Part shown: in pieces, positions 1-8,645 of the stretch
How positions within the stretch are numbered: the first letter of the stretch is position 1
Layout of the letters: each line of letters starts with the position of its first letter
Assembly: GCF_002215035.1 (NCBI RefSeq)
Contig: NZ_NKFP01000006.1
Location: 2,571,080 to 2,635,079, forward strand
DNA from: Leptolyngbya ohadii IS1
Lineage (GTDB): Bacteria; Cyanobacteriota; Cyanobacteriia; Elainellales; Elainellaceae
DNA: 64,000 bases
Direction: 5' to 3'
Notes under the pieces: generated by a model
Told to the model about the DNA's origin: nothing
The model's input: only the letters and a program-made list of their open reading frames with translations
Databases searched by the model: none
Position numbers and translations under genes: made by a program

Positions 1-1
1 C

Positions 2-376
2 TTAGACGAAAAGCTGCTTTACTCCATTCTCAGTAATCTGCTCTCCAACGCCATCAAATACTCTAATCCCAATTCCCCGATCGATCTTTGGTTGGATTGC
101 CAGCCCGACCAGACCATCCTGCAAGTCAAGGACAACGGAACTGGAATTTCAGACATCGATCGATCGCACCTGTTTGAAGCCTTCTATCGCGGACAAAACA
201 GCAGCGGCATCAGCGGCAGCGGACTCGGCTTAGCGGTCGTTAAACAGTGCGTCGATCTGCACCAGGGCAAAATCACCCTACAAAGCAGCCCCCCTCAATC
301 GGTTGCTTCTCAGTTGTCCGAAGGGGTAATCGACCCTTTTCTCGACGGAAATAGAGACAGCAAAGCTGGGTGGTAG
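2..376 (+). CDS. Sensor histidine kinase, C-terminal fragment (window edge)
   Basis: The reading frame is open from the first bases of the window, so only the HATPase_c domain of a sensor kinase is present. The N box (NLLSNAIKYS), the G1 box (DNGTGIS) and the G2 box (GSGLGLAVV) are clear; this domain binds ATP and phosphorylates the histidine of the missing upstream part. The family normally ends with a GTTF-type strand about 15 residues after the G2 helix. Here the frame instead runs into the left arm of the large palindrome at about base 300 and ends with some 25 unrelated residues (SEGVIDPF..SKAGW). The extreme C-terminus has therefore been replaced; activity may or may not survive. Confidence 0.85.
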   Translation, partial: LDEKLLYSILSNLLSNAIKYSNPNSPIDLWLDCQPDQTILQVKDNGTGISDIDRSHLFEAFYRGQNSSGISGSGLGLAVVKQCVDLHQGKITLQSSPPQSVASQLSEGVIDPFLDGNRDSKAGW

Positions 377-1006
377 AACACCGGATGATCGTACAATGGA
401 TAATCGTGCAATGAATAACAAACACAACAGGGATGCGTCGTCGTCTCAACCTGTTTGCTATTTCACACGCATTGAACAAGCTCACTTCAAACGTTCACTG
501 CAAATGAACGGCTGATATGAACCGTTAACATAAACGACTGATTTGTCAAAAATTGGTAGTTTGCTTTGCCCTGATTTCAGGTTGCTGTCAGGTTGTTTTT
601 AACTTGCCCGATTGGTCATTGTGAAACAACTGCGACTCTACCCTGAAAGTTCTGTGAATTCACCGATCGCAGTTGATGTCCAATCGGGCAAGTTAAAAAC
701 AACCTGAAAACAACCTGACAGCAACCTGAAATCAGGGCAAAGCAAACTACCAATTTTTGACAAATCAGTCGTTTATGTTAACGGTTCATATCAGCCGTTC
801 ATTTGCAGTGAACGTTTGAAGTGAGCTTGTTCAATGCGTGTGAAATAGCAAACAGGTTGAGACGACGACGCATCCCTGTTGTGTTTGTTATTCATTGCAC
901 GATTATCCATTGCACGATCATCCGGTGTTCTACCACCCAGCTTTGCTGTCTCTATTTCCGTCGAGAAAAGAGACGATAACCCCTTCGGAGAACTGCAAAG
1001 CAACCG
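300..1006. repeat. ~700-bp near-perfect palindrome (long inverted repeat)
   Basis: Bases 300-615 are the reverse complement of 680-1006, read by eye over the whole length. The inner ~280 bp differ by one substitution (near 393/913) and one 11-bp duplication on the right arm (an AACCTGA-type unit near 705-718); the outer ~35 bp carry several mismatches. The 64-bp centre contains a smaller inverted repeat (CAACTGCGA / TCGCAGTTG). No transposase is encoded inside. It separates the truncated kinase from the beta-helix gene. It could be a MITE-like element, an inverted duplication of the region upstream of the beta-helix gene, or an assembly fold-back. Confidence 0.9.
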
Positions 1007-1059
1007 CATTCTGGGCGGTGAGTGTGACCCGGTGAGTGCCAACCATCAGAGGAGACTCC

Positions 1060-3231
1060 ATGTCGAATATGATTACCGTCACCACCACTGCGGACAGCGG
1101 TGCGGGTTCTCTGCGGGCAGCAATTGCTGCGGCAACTCCTGGAAGCACAATTCAGTTTGCCTCTAGCCTGGCAGGACAGACGATTACGCTCACAGGCGGG
1201 CAGCTTCAGATTCCTCCCGGCAAAAATCTCACGATCGATGGCGGCAGTGCGCCGGGACTAAAGATTAGCGGCAACAATGCCTCTCGGATTTTCTTTGTTA
1301 ATTCCAATCAGGATTTTCCGACTACTGTTTCGTTCAAAAACCTCAGCCTGATCAACGGTCGAACCAATGAGCAGGGGGGCGCAATCCGGGGTGAACACAG
1401 GGCAACTATCAGCGTTGAAAATGTCAGCTTCCAGAACAACGTTGCCGATCGCGGGGGCGGTGCAATCTTTGCACCCTGGGAAAATAACCTGACCGTGATT
1501 AATTCCCAGTTCGATCGCAATAAGGCAACTGCGGGCAACGATGAACGGGGGGCAGGGGCGATCGCCTTTGTCAGTCCCGGCAATTTCATTGTGCGAAACA
1601 GCAGTTTTACCAATAACGAGGGCATCAACGGCGGCGCAATCAACAGCCTCAACGGAAAGCTGACGATCGAAAATTCTCGCTTTATCAACAACAGCACGCT
1701 GGCTGCCAGCTACGCCAACGGTCAGCAAAATCCCGATCTGCGCGGCTATGGGGGAGCGCTCTACACCGATCGCGCCAGCGGCACCAGCGAACCCTCCGGA
1801 ACCATCCGAATTGTTGGTAGCCTGTTTGAAGGCAACAAGGGTAAGGCAGAGGGCGGCGCAGCCTATCTGTACACCGGAACCCAGGATAACATCATCATCG
1901 ATCGCACTACCTTTAAAGACAACGAAGTGCAGCCCCTTCCCCAGGGCAATGGCGGCAATGGCGGCGGCGTCGTAGTGATGAGCAACGGTGACAACCGGGG
2001 ATTGGCGATTAGCAACAGTGCCTTTGTCAACAATACGGCTTCTGGTCAGGGCGGCGGACTCTGGACGATGGGTGCGCCGGGAAGCATTACCAACAGCACC
2101 TTTTCCGGCAACAAAACCACGGGAACGGACTTCAACCGGGTCGGCGGCGCAATGGCGCTGTATAGCAATACGGATATTGTCAATACCACGATCGCCAACA
2201 ACAAAGCAGGCTGGGTCGGCGGCGGCATCTCTGCGGTAGACAGTGCCCGCGTTTCGGTGAAGAATACCCTCTTTTCCAACAACACAGCCGACAACGGCAC
2301 CAATAATTGGGGTATCCAGCAGCACACCAACCGCCAAATGATCGACAACGGCGGCAATATCCAGTTTCCGCCCAAGCGCACCAACAACTGGAACGACTAC
2401 AACGCTACTGCCACAGTTCGGCTGGTGAATCCAAATCTGGGACCGCTTCAGGATAATGGCGGCGGTATCCTCACCCATGCACTGCTGGCAGGCAGTCCGG
2501 CGATCAATGCTGGAGTGGGAGCAGGGGCACCAACCACGGATGCCAGAGGATTTGTGCGATCGGATGGACAGGTGGATATTGGCGCTTTTGAAGTGGGCGC
2601 AGCGGCTCCAGCGGGCAGTCCTCCCAATCCTTTAGGGGGTGGCGGTTCAGGCAGCGGTTCGGGCGTCGAAATTCCTGCGGGCGTTCAGCCGGGAAGTAAT
2701 GTCTTTACGGGAACGAGTAACGCCGATACCCTCGTTGGCAATGCCAGCAATAATGTTCTCCTGGGCGCGATGGGAGCAGATACTCTGACCGGAAATCCGG
2801 GAGCCGATCGCTTCATTTACTCAGGACGATCGCAGCCTCTTGCTTTCAGGCAGTCCCGTGTGGGTAGCCTCGATCGCATTACGGATTTTAGTGCCGCGCA
2901 GGGCGATCGAATTCAGCTGGACTACGACAGTAATCTGGCAACCGCTCAGCGTCCCCGCAGCCTCTTTAATGCCGGAACCGAACGAGGCGCAAACCTGGCA
3001 GCAGCAGCGCGATCGGCATTTCAGGACAAGAATCACAAACAGGCGGGCAATCAGGCACTTCAGGCAAATGAAGCAGTCTTCTTCCGCTGGGGCAGTCGCT
3101 CCTTTGTGGCAGCCAACGATCGGGCAGCCGCCTTCAGCAATGCGGATCTGGTGATTGATGTCACGGGTATCCAGATGATGGGGCAGGATGCGACGCTCGG
3201 ACGGCTGACGGTCGGGAATTATTTTGCTTGA
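1060..3231 (+). CDS. Secreted parallel beta-helix protein with choice-of-anchor Q region and RTX-like C-terminus
   Basis: The ATG at 1060 is preceded by AGAGGAG five bases upstream, so I prefer it to an in-frame start 24 bases earlier. Residues ~1-450 are rich in N/G/S/T with a regular ~22-residue rhythm (..SRFINNS.., ..STFSGNK..), the pattern of a right-handed parallel beta-helix. Residues ~455-515 (NPNLGPLQDNGG..SPAINAG..DIGAFE) match the choice-of-anchor Q region seen at the end of secreted beta-helix proteins. A Gly-Ser linker leads to haemolysin-type calcium-binding-like repeats (TGTSNADTLVGNASNN) and a C-terminal domain usual for type I secreted cyanobacterial surface proteins. No N-terminal signal peptide is seen, which fits C-terminal (TolC-dependent) export. 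Substrate or binding target is unknown. Confidence 0.8.
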   Translation: MSNMITVTTTADSGAGSLRAAIAAATPGSTIQFASSLAGQTITLTGGQLQIPPGKNLTIDGGSAPGLKISGNNASRIFFVNSNQDFPTTVSFKNLSLINGRTNEQGGAIRGEHRATISVENVSFQNNVADRGGGAIFAPWENNLTVINSQFDRNKATAGNDERGAGAIAFVSPGNFIVRNSSFTNNEGINGGAINSLNGKLTIENSRFINNSTLAASYANGQQNPDLRGYGGALYTDRASGTSEPSGTIRIVGSLFEGNKGKAEGGAAYLYTGTQDNIIIDRTTFKDNEVQPLPQGNGGNGGGVVVMSNGDNRGLAISNSAFVNNTASGQGGGLWTMGAPGSITNSTFSGNKTTGTDFNRVGGAMALYSNTDIVNTTIANNKAGWVGGGISAVDSARVSVKNTLFSNNTADNGTNNWGIQQHTNRQMIDNGGNIQFPPKRTNNWNDYNATATVRLVNPNLGPLQDNGGGILTHALLAGSPAINAGVGAGAPTTDARGFVRSDGQVDIGAFEVGAAAPAGSPPNPLGGGGSGSGSGVEIPAGVQPGSNVFTGTSNADTLVGNASNNVLLGAMGADTLTGNPGADRFIYSGRSQPLAFRQSRVGSLDRITDFSAAQGDRIQLDYDSNLATAQRPRSLFNAGTERGANLAAAARSAFQDKNHKQAGNQALQANEAVFFRWGSRSFVAANDRAAAFSNADLVIDVTGIQMMGQDATLGRLTVGNYFA

Positions 3232-3298
3232 TTTGTCTTTAGAAGTGCAGTTCCCCCAGAATTGGGGGGCGAGGGGGGCGAATTCATTGATGGCGAAA

Positions 3299-3745
3299 TT
3301 AGAGTGCTTCAGGGAATTTCACCATCTGGACACAGCCCTCCTCTTCCTGCACGATCGCAAATCCCAGCCGCTCATAAAGTGCCTTTGCCGGGTTGACGCG
3401 CATCACAGTGAGCTTGACTGGCAGCTGCCGATCGCTTGCCTGTGCCAATACTTCGGTCAAAAGCTGCGTGCCAAAGCCGCACCGCTGGTATTCCGGCAAA
3501 ATTGCCAAATATTTGAGCTGAATTTCACTGCCGCGATCGAGGGCTGAAACCGCTCCAATGTCCCGATCGCCATTGCAGATAATCTGAAACGGAAAATCCT
3601 CGAAGTCCTCCCGCATGCCGCGCCGCTGCTGGTCTTCCTGCCATCCCCAGGTCTGATCAACATAAGAGAAGAAGACCTGACAATGCAGACGATAGACAAA
3701 GCCGAAGTCGGAGGGGGATGCTTTGCGCGTTCTAAGGCATTTCAT
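3299..3745 (-). CDS. GNAT-family N-acetyltransferase
   Basis: A 148-residue protein with the GNAT fold: residues ~85-100 (LKYLAILPEYQRCGFGTQLL) carry motif A with the Q/RxxGxG/A acetyl-CoA pyrophosphate loop, and the C-terminal ..ALYERLGF.. is motif B. The N-terminal ~70 residues hold the variable substrate region. It probably transfers acetyl groups from acetyl-CoA to an amine; the acceptor cannot be read from the sequence. It lies convergently to the beta-helix gene and has no operon partner. Confidence 0.85.
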   Translation of the reverse strand: MKCLRTRKASPSDFGFVYRLHCQVFFSYVDQTWGWQEDQQRRGMREDFEDFPFQIICNGDRDIGAVSALDRGSEIQLKYLAILPEYQRCGFGTQLLTEVLAQASDRQLPVKLTVMRVNPAKALYERLGFAIVQEEEGCVQMVKFPEAL

Positions 3746-3810
3746 TCTTGCAGCCAGTAGGATAGGAAAAGGCTTTCTGCGCTGTCCCGTTTTAGTTCGA
3801 TCGCTTCATC

Positions 3811-3840
3811 GTTAGATACATCCTTGTTAGATACATCCTT
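3811..3840. repeat. Tandem 15-bp direct repeat
   Basis: GTTAGATACATCCTT occurs twice in immediate succession. It lies in the ~380-bp gap between the GNAT gene and the MASE1 kinase; the rest of that gap is AT-rich and shows no other feature I can name. It may be a regulator site or a replication-slippage product. Confidence 0.6.
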
Positions 3841-4129
3841 TCCGCAGCGACCTCCCCCCTAAGATAGGTTACATCGATCGCCTGCAAGCGTAGTTTTTAG
3901 TTTGGGAGACTTTCTCTGCCAGGGATATTCTAACGCTCGTCAGAAAAACCTTTTCCAGAGAACCTTCCTGATGCAAGGAATGGTGAGCAGATCATTTGCT
4001 GATTAATCTCGATTTAATTCTATTTTTAATTCTCCACAGCATTTTTGCGAACGCTTATTCTCTAACTTGCCCTCTGCAATCTTCTAATTCATCTTCTAAC
4101 GATTTAATCGAGTGCCCCGGAGTCGTCGA

Positions 4130-7100
4130 ATGGTCAGAGCAACCGAAAAACTTGCATCGCTGCTTTCCCGTCCTCTTCGCCAGCGATCGGTTTTGTTGCT
4201 TTTGGGTTTCCTGAGCCTGCTACTGGCACATCAAACTGCGCTGCTATTTCGGATTCAGCCTGCGGTTTCTCCCTGGTTTCCGCCGTCCGGTGTGGCGATC
4301 GTGCTGACCCTCTGGCTCGGTCCGATTGGCGCGGTTCTCACCTGGATTGCGTCCTTTATTGTTGCGCCAGCCTGGGGAAATACCGAATGGGCACGCTTTG
4401 CCAGCATCACGGATGCCCTTGAACCCCTGGTTGCCTGGTTTCTCTTTTACCGCTGTTTTCAAGCTACTCTCTCGCTGAAACAGCTCCGCAATGCGATCGC
4501 CTTTCTGATCAGTGCCCCTCTGATTGCCTGCGGCACCTCTGCCGTTTTGGGAAGTCTGGCACTGGTGGCGTTTGGAAAGATGAGTTTGGCAAGCCTGCCG
4601 GCTACAGTTCCCCACTGGTGGACGGGAAATGCGATCGGGACGATGGTGATTGCGCCTGTTGCCCTGCTGTTTATGCCCCAGTTTGCCTCCCGGCAGGAAA
4701 GGCAGGATTCATCTTTCTCTTTCTTGGAGCTGCCCTATGCTGAGGTTAAGCCAGAATCAGGGCTAGAAAACCATTCGTATCGTTGGCTCGAAGTTGGCTG
4801 CGTGCTGGTCAGTACGACTCTTTTTGCGATTTTGACCGTCCAGGCGACACAGGTTAGCTTCCTGGCGACGTTCCAGTTTTCTTTGCTCAATATCATTCCT
4901 ATCCTGTGGGCAGTGGCTCGATTTGGAATCGGCGGCAGTCTTTTGACCGCAAGCTATAGCGTGATCGTGACCCTGCTTGCCTATTTGTGGGTTTATCCCA
5001 ATGCGATCGCCCTTCCTGCTTTTCCTGTCAGCCCTGAGCTGCTGTACACCCATAAACTGAGTTTGTTGATGCAGGCTGCGGTTGCTCTGATTGCCGGAAC
5101 CGCAATTACGGAGCGATCGGCGATTCAGGCTGCCCTTCAGGTCGAGAAAATTAAACATGCGGAAACCGAATCCCGTGCCCGACTGAGCGAAGAGCTGCGG
5201 CGACAAAAACAGGAACTCAAAACGCTGCTGGAAAATTCTCCTGACATTATTGCGCGGGTCGATCGCGAGTTCCGCCACGTTTACGTTAGTCCTGTGATTG
5301 AAGAAATTACGGGCATTCCCGCCAAACAGTTTGTGGGCAGAACCAATCGAGACCTCGGTTTTCCCGAAGAAATTTGTCAAGCCTGGGAAGCGGATTTACG
5401 GGCTGTTTTTACGACGGGGCAGCGCAGAACGGCTGAATTTAGCTTTCCCTTGGCTGAGGGTGGCTTGCGCTATTACGAATCGCGCCTGATTCCGGAACTG
5501 GCAGCAGATGGCTCGGTACAGTCGGTGCTGGGAATTACCCGCGATGTCACTGATCTCAAGCAGGTGGAACGATCGCTGCGGCTGGCGAATGAGCAGTTCC
5601 GGTTAGCATCCGAGGCAGTTAATTCTGCGATCTATGACTGGGATATCCAGCAGAATCGAGTTGAGCGCACCAGCGGCATGGATCGGGTCTTCGGCTACAC
5701 TCCCGAAGATACGCAGTCTACGGGAGAATGGTATCTGACACTGATTCATCCCGACGATATTGGATGGGTCAGGGAGCGGGTGCAGGCACTCTTTGCCACG
5801 GGCGAGCATTACTACCTGGAGTACCGCGTGCGGAATCGGCAGGGGAACTATATCCATGTTGCCGACCAGGGTTTGGTGATTCGCGATCATGCCGGAGAAG
5901 TGATCCGTGTGGTGGGCAGTGTAGCAGATATCAGCGAGCAGACGCGACTGGAAGCCGAACGCAGACAGGTTGAAGCTGCCTTGCAGGAAAGCGAAAAACG
6001 CTATCGCGATCTGGCAGAAGCGATGCCCCAGATGGTGTGGATGGCGGATGCGACGGGGGCTGTCACCTACTGGAACCAGCGCTGGTATGCCTACACGGGC
6101 ATTGAAGAAACGGCGTCTCTAGGATTGTCAGGGATCGAGACTGTCCATCCAGACGATCGCGATCGCACCCTGCACCAGTGGAATGAGGCAATTCGCGCCG
6201 GAAAAACCTTTGAAGTGGAGTACCGCATCCGTCGTCTGGATGGTGTCTACCGCTGGTTTATTAGCCGTGCCATCCCCCTGCGAGACAGCCAGGGACAAAT
6301 TATGACCTGGATTGGCACCATTACCGATATCGAAGATCAAAAGCGAACTCAGGCAGAACTGCACCAGAGCAAGGAACAGCTATCCCTGGCGCTAGCAGCA
6401 GCTCAGGCAGGCACCTGGCAGTGGTTCAAGGCAGATAATCGCACCCTCTGGTCGGATGAGAATTTCCGCTTGCTGGGCTACGAGCCAGGATCGGTTTCGT
6501 CTACCTATGAAACCTGGCTGAATGCGGTGCATCCGGACGATCGGGAAATGGTACAGCAGGCAGTGAATCGGGCGATCGAGGAGCAAAGTCTGCTGTACTT
6601 TGAATATCGCGTGTCTCTTCCGGATGGCTCGGAACGATGGCTGGCGGATCGGGGACAGATCACCCACGACGCAGCAGGTAAACCCGACGGCATGATTGGG
6701 ATTCAGATTGACATCACGCAGCGGAAGCAAGCCGAGATTGCGCTGAATCAAAGCCAGGAGCGACTGACACTGGCAATGGAAGCGGCGCGTATGGGCAGCT
6801 GGGACTGGAATGTTCAGACGGGTGAGGTGTACTGGTCGCCCAATCTGGAACGGCTGTTCGGTATGGCTCCCGGTCAGTTTGACGGACGCTACGAAACGGT
6901 GATGGCAATGATTCACCCGGACGATCGCCAGATGGTGCAGCAGGCGGTTCATCACGCCATCTACGGGCATCAGGACTACAACATTGAGTTTCGCTTTATC
7001 AAACCCGATGGCACAATGCGCTGGGCGATCGGCTGTGGGCAAGTCTTTTACAGCGCAACGGGTGTGCCGCTCCAGATGGCAGGCGTGGATCTGGACATTT

Positions 7101-7705
7101 CAGAGCGCAAACAGGCAGAACTCGAACGGGCACAGCTGCTCGAACGGGAACAGGTAGCCCGCCAGCAGGCAGAATCCGCTAGCCGAATGAAAGATGAATT
7201 TCTGGCAATCGTTTCCCACGAACTGCGATCGCCGCTGAATGGCATTCTGGGCTGGTCGCGGCTGCTCCGAACCCGTGCGCTTGATCCCAACACCACGGAA
7301 AAAGCTCTTGCCTCGATTGAGCGGAATGCCCAGGCACAAACCCAGCTCATCGAAGATCTGCTCGACATCTCCCGGATTATTCGCGGTGCGGTACGGCTAA
7401 ACGTCCAGCCCGTGAGTCTCATCCCCATTGTTCACGCCTCTCTGGACACGGTGCGTCCTACCGCCGAAGCCAAATCCATCCAGCTGCTTGCCGAGCTTGA
7501 CCCCAGCGTGGGTCTACTTTCTGGCGATGCCGATCGCCTCCAGCAAATTATCTGGAACCTGCTCTCAAACGCCGTCAAATTCACCCCAAATGGGGGACGG
7601 GTGAGGATTCAGCTGCGGCAGGGAGTGGGGAGTGGGGAATGGGAAGGAGGGAAGAACCGGGAAGCAACGGAGCCGGGGAGCAGGGAGCCGGGGGAGAATT
7701 GGTAA
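4130..7705 (+). CDS. MASE1-PAS hybrid histidine kinase, 5' part of a gene split by an insertion
   Basis: Start at ATG 4130, behind a GGAG; an in-frame GTG at 4112 is the alternative. Residues ~15-310 form the multi-helix MASE1 sensor (WFPPSGVAIVL). Five PAS domains follow, each ending near an HPDD or DITERK-like motif, then a HisKA domain with the phospho-acceptor His in FLAIVSHELRSPL (base ~7218) and the N box (NLLSNAVKFTPNGG). Directly after (RVRIQLRQ) the frame enters low-complexity DNA and stops at TAA 7703. The missing ATP-lid half and the receiver domain resume in the same frame at about 7802. The gene was therefore one ~1,460-residue hybrid kinase. As it stands this product lacks the G1/G2 boxes and should be catalytically dead unless the stop is read through. 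Confidence 0.85.
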   Translation: MVRATEKLASLLSRPLRQRSVLLLLGFLSLLLAHQTALLFRIQPAVSPWFPPSGVAIVLTLWLGPIGAVLTWIASFIVAPAWGNTEWARFASITDALEPLVAWFLFYRCFQATLSLKQLRNAIAFLISAPLIACGTSAVLGSLALVAFGKMSLASLPATVPHWWTGNAIGTMVIAPVALLFMPQFASRQERQDSSFSFLELPYAEVKPESGLENHSYRWLEVGCVLVSTTLFAILTVQATQVSFLATFQFSLLNIIPILWAVARFGIGGSLLTASYSVIVTLLAYLWVYPNAIALPAFPVSPELLYTHKLSLLMQAAVALIAGTAITERSAIQAALQVEKIKHAETESRARLSEELRRQKQELKTLLENSPDIIARVDREFRHVYVSPVIEEITGIPAKQFVGRTNRDLGFPEEICQAWEADLRAVFTTGQRRTAEFSFPLAEGGLRYYESRLIPELAADGSVQSVLGITRDVTDLKQVERSLRLANEQFRLASEAVNSAIYDWDIQQNRVERTSGMDRVFGYTPEDTQSTGEWYLTLIHPDDIGWVRERVQALFATGEHYYLEYRVRNRQGNYIHVADQGLVIRDHAGEVIRVVGSVADISEQTRLEAERRQVEAALQESEKRYRDLAEAMPQMVWMADATGAVTYWNQRWYAYTGIEETASLGLSGIETVHPDDRDRTLHQWNEAIRAGKTFEVEYRIRRLDGVYRWFISRAIPLRDSQGQIMTWIGTITDIEDQKRTQAELHQSKEQLSLALAAAQAGTWQWFKADNRTLWSDENFRLLGYEPGSVSSTYETWLNAVHPDDREMVQQAVNRAIEEQSLLYFEYRVSLPDGSERWLADRGQITHDAAGKPDGMIGIQIDITQRKQAEIALNQSQERLTLAMEAARMGSWDWNVQTGEVYWSPNLERLFGMAPGQFDGRYETVMAMIHPDDRQMVQQAVHHAIYGHQDYNIEFRFIKPDGTMRWAIGCGQVFYSATGVPLQMAGVDLDISERKQAELERAQLLEREQVARQQAESASRMKDEFLAIVSHELRSPLNGILGWSRLLRTRALDPNTTEKALASIERNAQAQTQLIEDLLDISRIIRGAVRLNVQPVSLIPIVHASLDTVRPTAEAKSIQLLAELDPSVGLLSGDADRLQQIIWNLLSNAVKFTPNGGRVRIQLRQGVGSGEWEGGKNREATEPGSREPGENW

Positions 7706-7801
7706 ATCACTCATCCACTCACCCATCCCCCCCCCCACTCATCCACCCATCCACTCCCCCACCCCCCCTCCCCCCCCCCACTCCCCACTCCCCACTCCCA
7801 C
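7622..7801. repeat. Low-complexity GGGGAGTGGGG / CCACTCATCCACTC insertion
   Basis: About 180 bp of purine-rich sequence (GGGAGTGGGGAGTGGGG, GGAGCAGGGAGCC) followed by pyrimidine-rich sequence (CATCCACTC repeats, C-runs, CACTCCCCACTCCCC). The two halves are roughly complementary and could fold into a hairpin. It interrupts the kinase gene between the HATPase N and G1 boxes. Its length keeps the frame (bases 4130 and 7865 are in the same phase) but brings in one TAA. Similar sequence occurs at 17662, 20581 and 32990, where it is intergenic. Confidence 0.85.
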
Positions 7802-8512
7802 TCCTTCGCCCAAATCACCGTCACCGACACGGGTAGGGGAATCAGCCCCGAATTTCTGCCCCATGTGTTCGATCGCTTCCGGCAGGCAGATGCAACCACA
7901 ACGCGCACGCAGGGCGGACTGGGACTGGGGCTGGCGATCGTCCGCAGTTTGGTGGAGCTGCACGGAGGCACCATTTGGGCGGAGAGTGACGGGGAAGGGC
8001 AGGGCGCGACCTTTGTGGTGGAACTGCCGCTGTTGACCCATGCCTATGTGTCCCAGGATGCTGAACAGGCGAATTCCTGCTTGAACTCCCTGCGATCGAC
8101 CAGTTCGGCTTCGCTGGAACAAGTTCGAGTGCTGATTGTGGACGATGAAGCCGATACGCGAGATTTTTTAGCGGCGGCGCTGGAGCAGTTTGGCGCAAGG
8201 GTGACGATCGCGACCTCCGCCACGGAAGCCTTTTCGCTGTTTCAGCAAAACCCGCCGGATATTCTGCTGAGCGATATTGGGATGCCGGAGGAAGATGGCT
8301 ACAGGCTGATTCAGCGAATTCGCGACCTGCCGCCAGAACGGGGAGGACAGGTTCCCGCTGCTGCTTTAACTGCCTATGTGCGAGGGGACGATCGCCTCCA
8401 TGCACTCCGGGCAGGCTTTCAAATGCATATTCCAAAGCCGATCGAACCGCTCCAGCTGCTCCAGGTCATCGCTCAACTGATAAGTTCCCGCCCCAGCGCG
8501 TCTATTAATTAA
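7802..8512 (+). pseudogene. 3' part of the split hybrid kinase: HATPase G boxes plus receiver domain
   Basis: In the same frame as the upstream half. It resumes with SFAQITVTDTGRGIS (G1 box), FDRFRQAD (F box) and GGLGLGLAIV (G2 box), then a receiver domain: VLIVDDEADTR acidic pocket, phospho-acceptor Asp in ILLSDIGMPEEDG, conserved Thr/Ala and Lys in IPKP. If translated separately, the first usable start is GTG 7865 with no convincing ribosome-binding site, and it would give a partial ATPase fused to a receiver. The receiver could still work if phosphorylated by another kinase. I treat it as the broken end of the gene above. Confidence 0.75.
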
Positions 8513-8645
8513 TAGTCTGTGAATTGATTACAGCGGATCGTGAATGGATTGTTTTGATTGAACTGCTGCAAGGCAATTTCAAAAGTGCCACGCTACAACA
8601 GGGATGACCGTATTCTCGATCGGAATTCTCAACCGGATTGGAACT

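Noticed and set aside
1258-2478. Long minus-strand open frame (406 codons) opposite the beta-helix gene
   Set aside because: It mirrors the repetitive N/G codons of the real gene and has no start site or family features.
4763-5380. Minus-strand open frame of 205 codons in the MASE1 kinase
   Set aside because: Arg/Gln/Asn-rich composition of an antisense shadow of PAS codons; no start signal.
7711-8122. Minus-strand frames rich in Gly/Val/Ser across the low-complexity insert
   Set aside because: They are produced by the GGGGAGTGGGG repeat itself.
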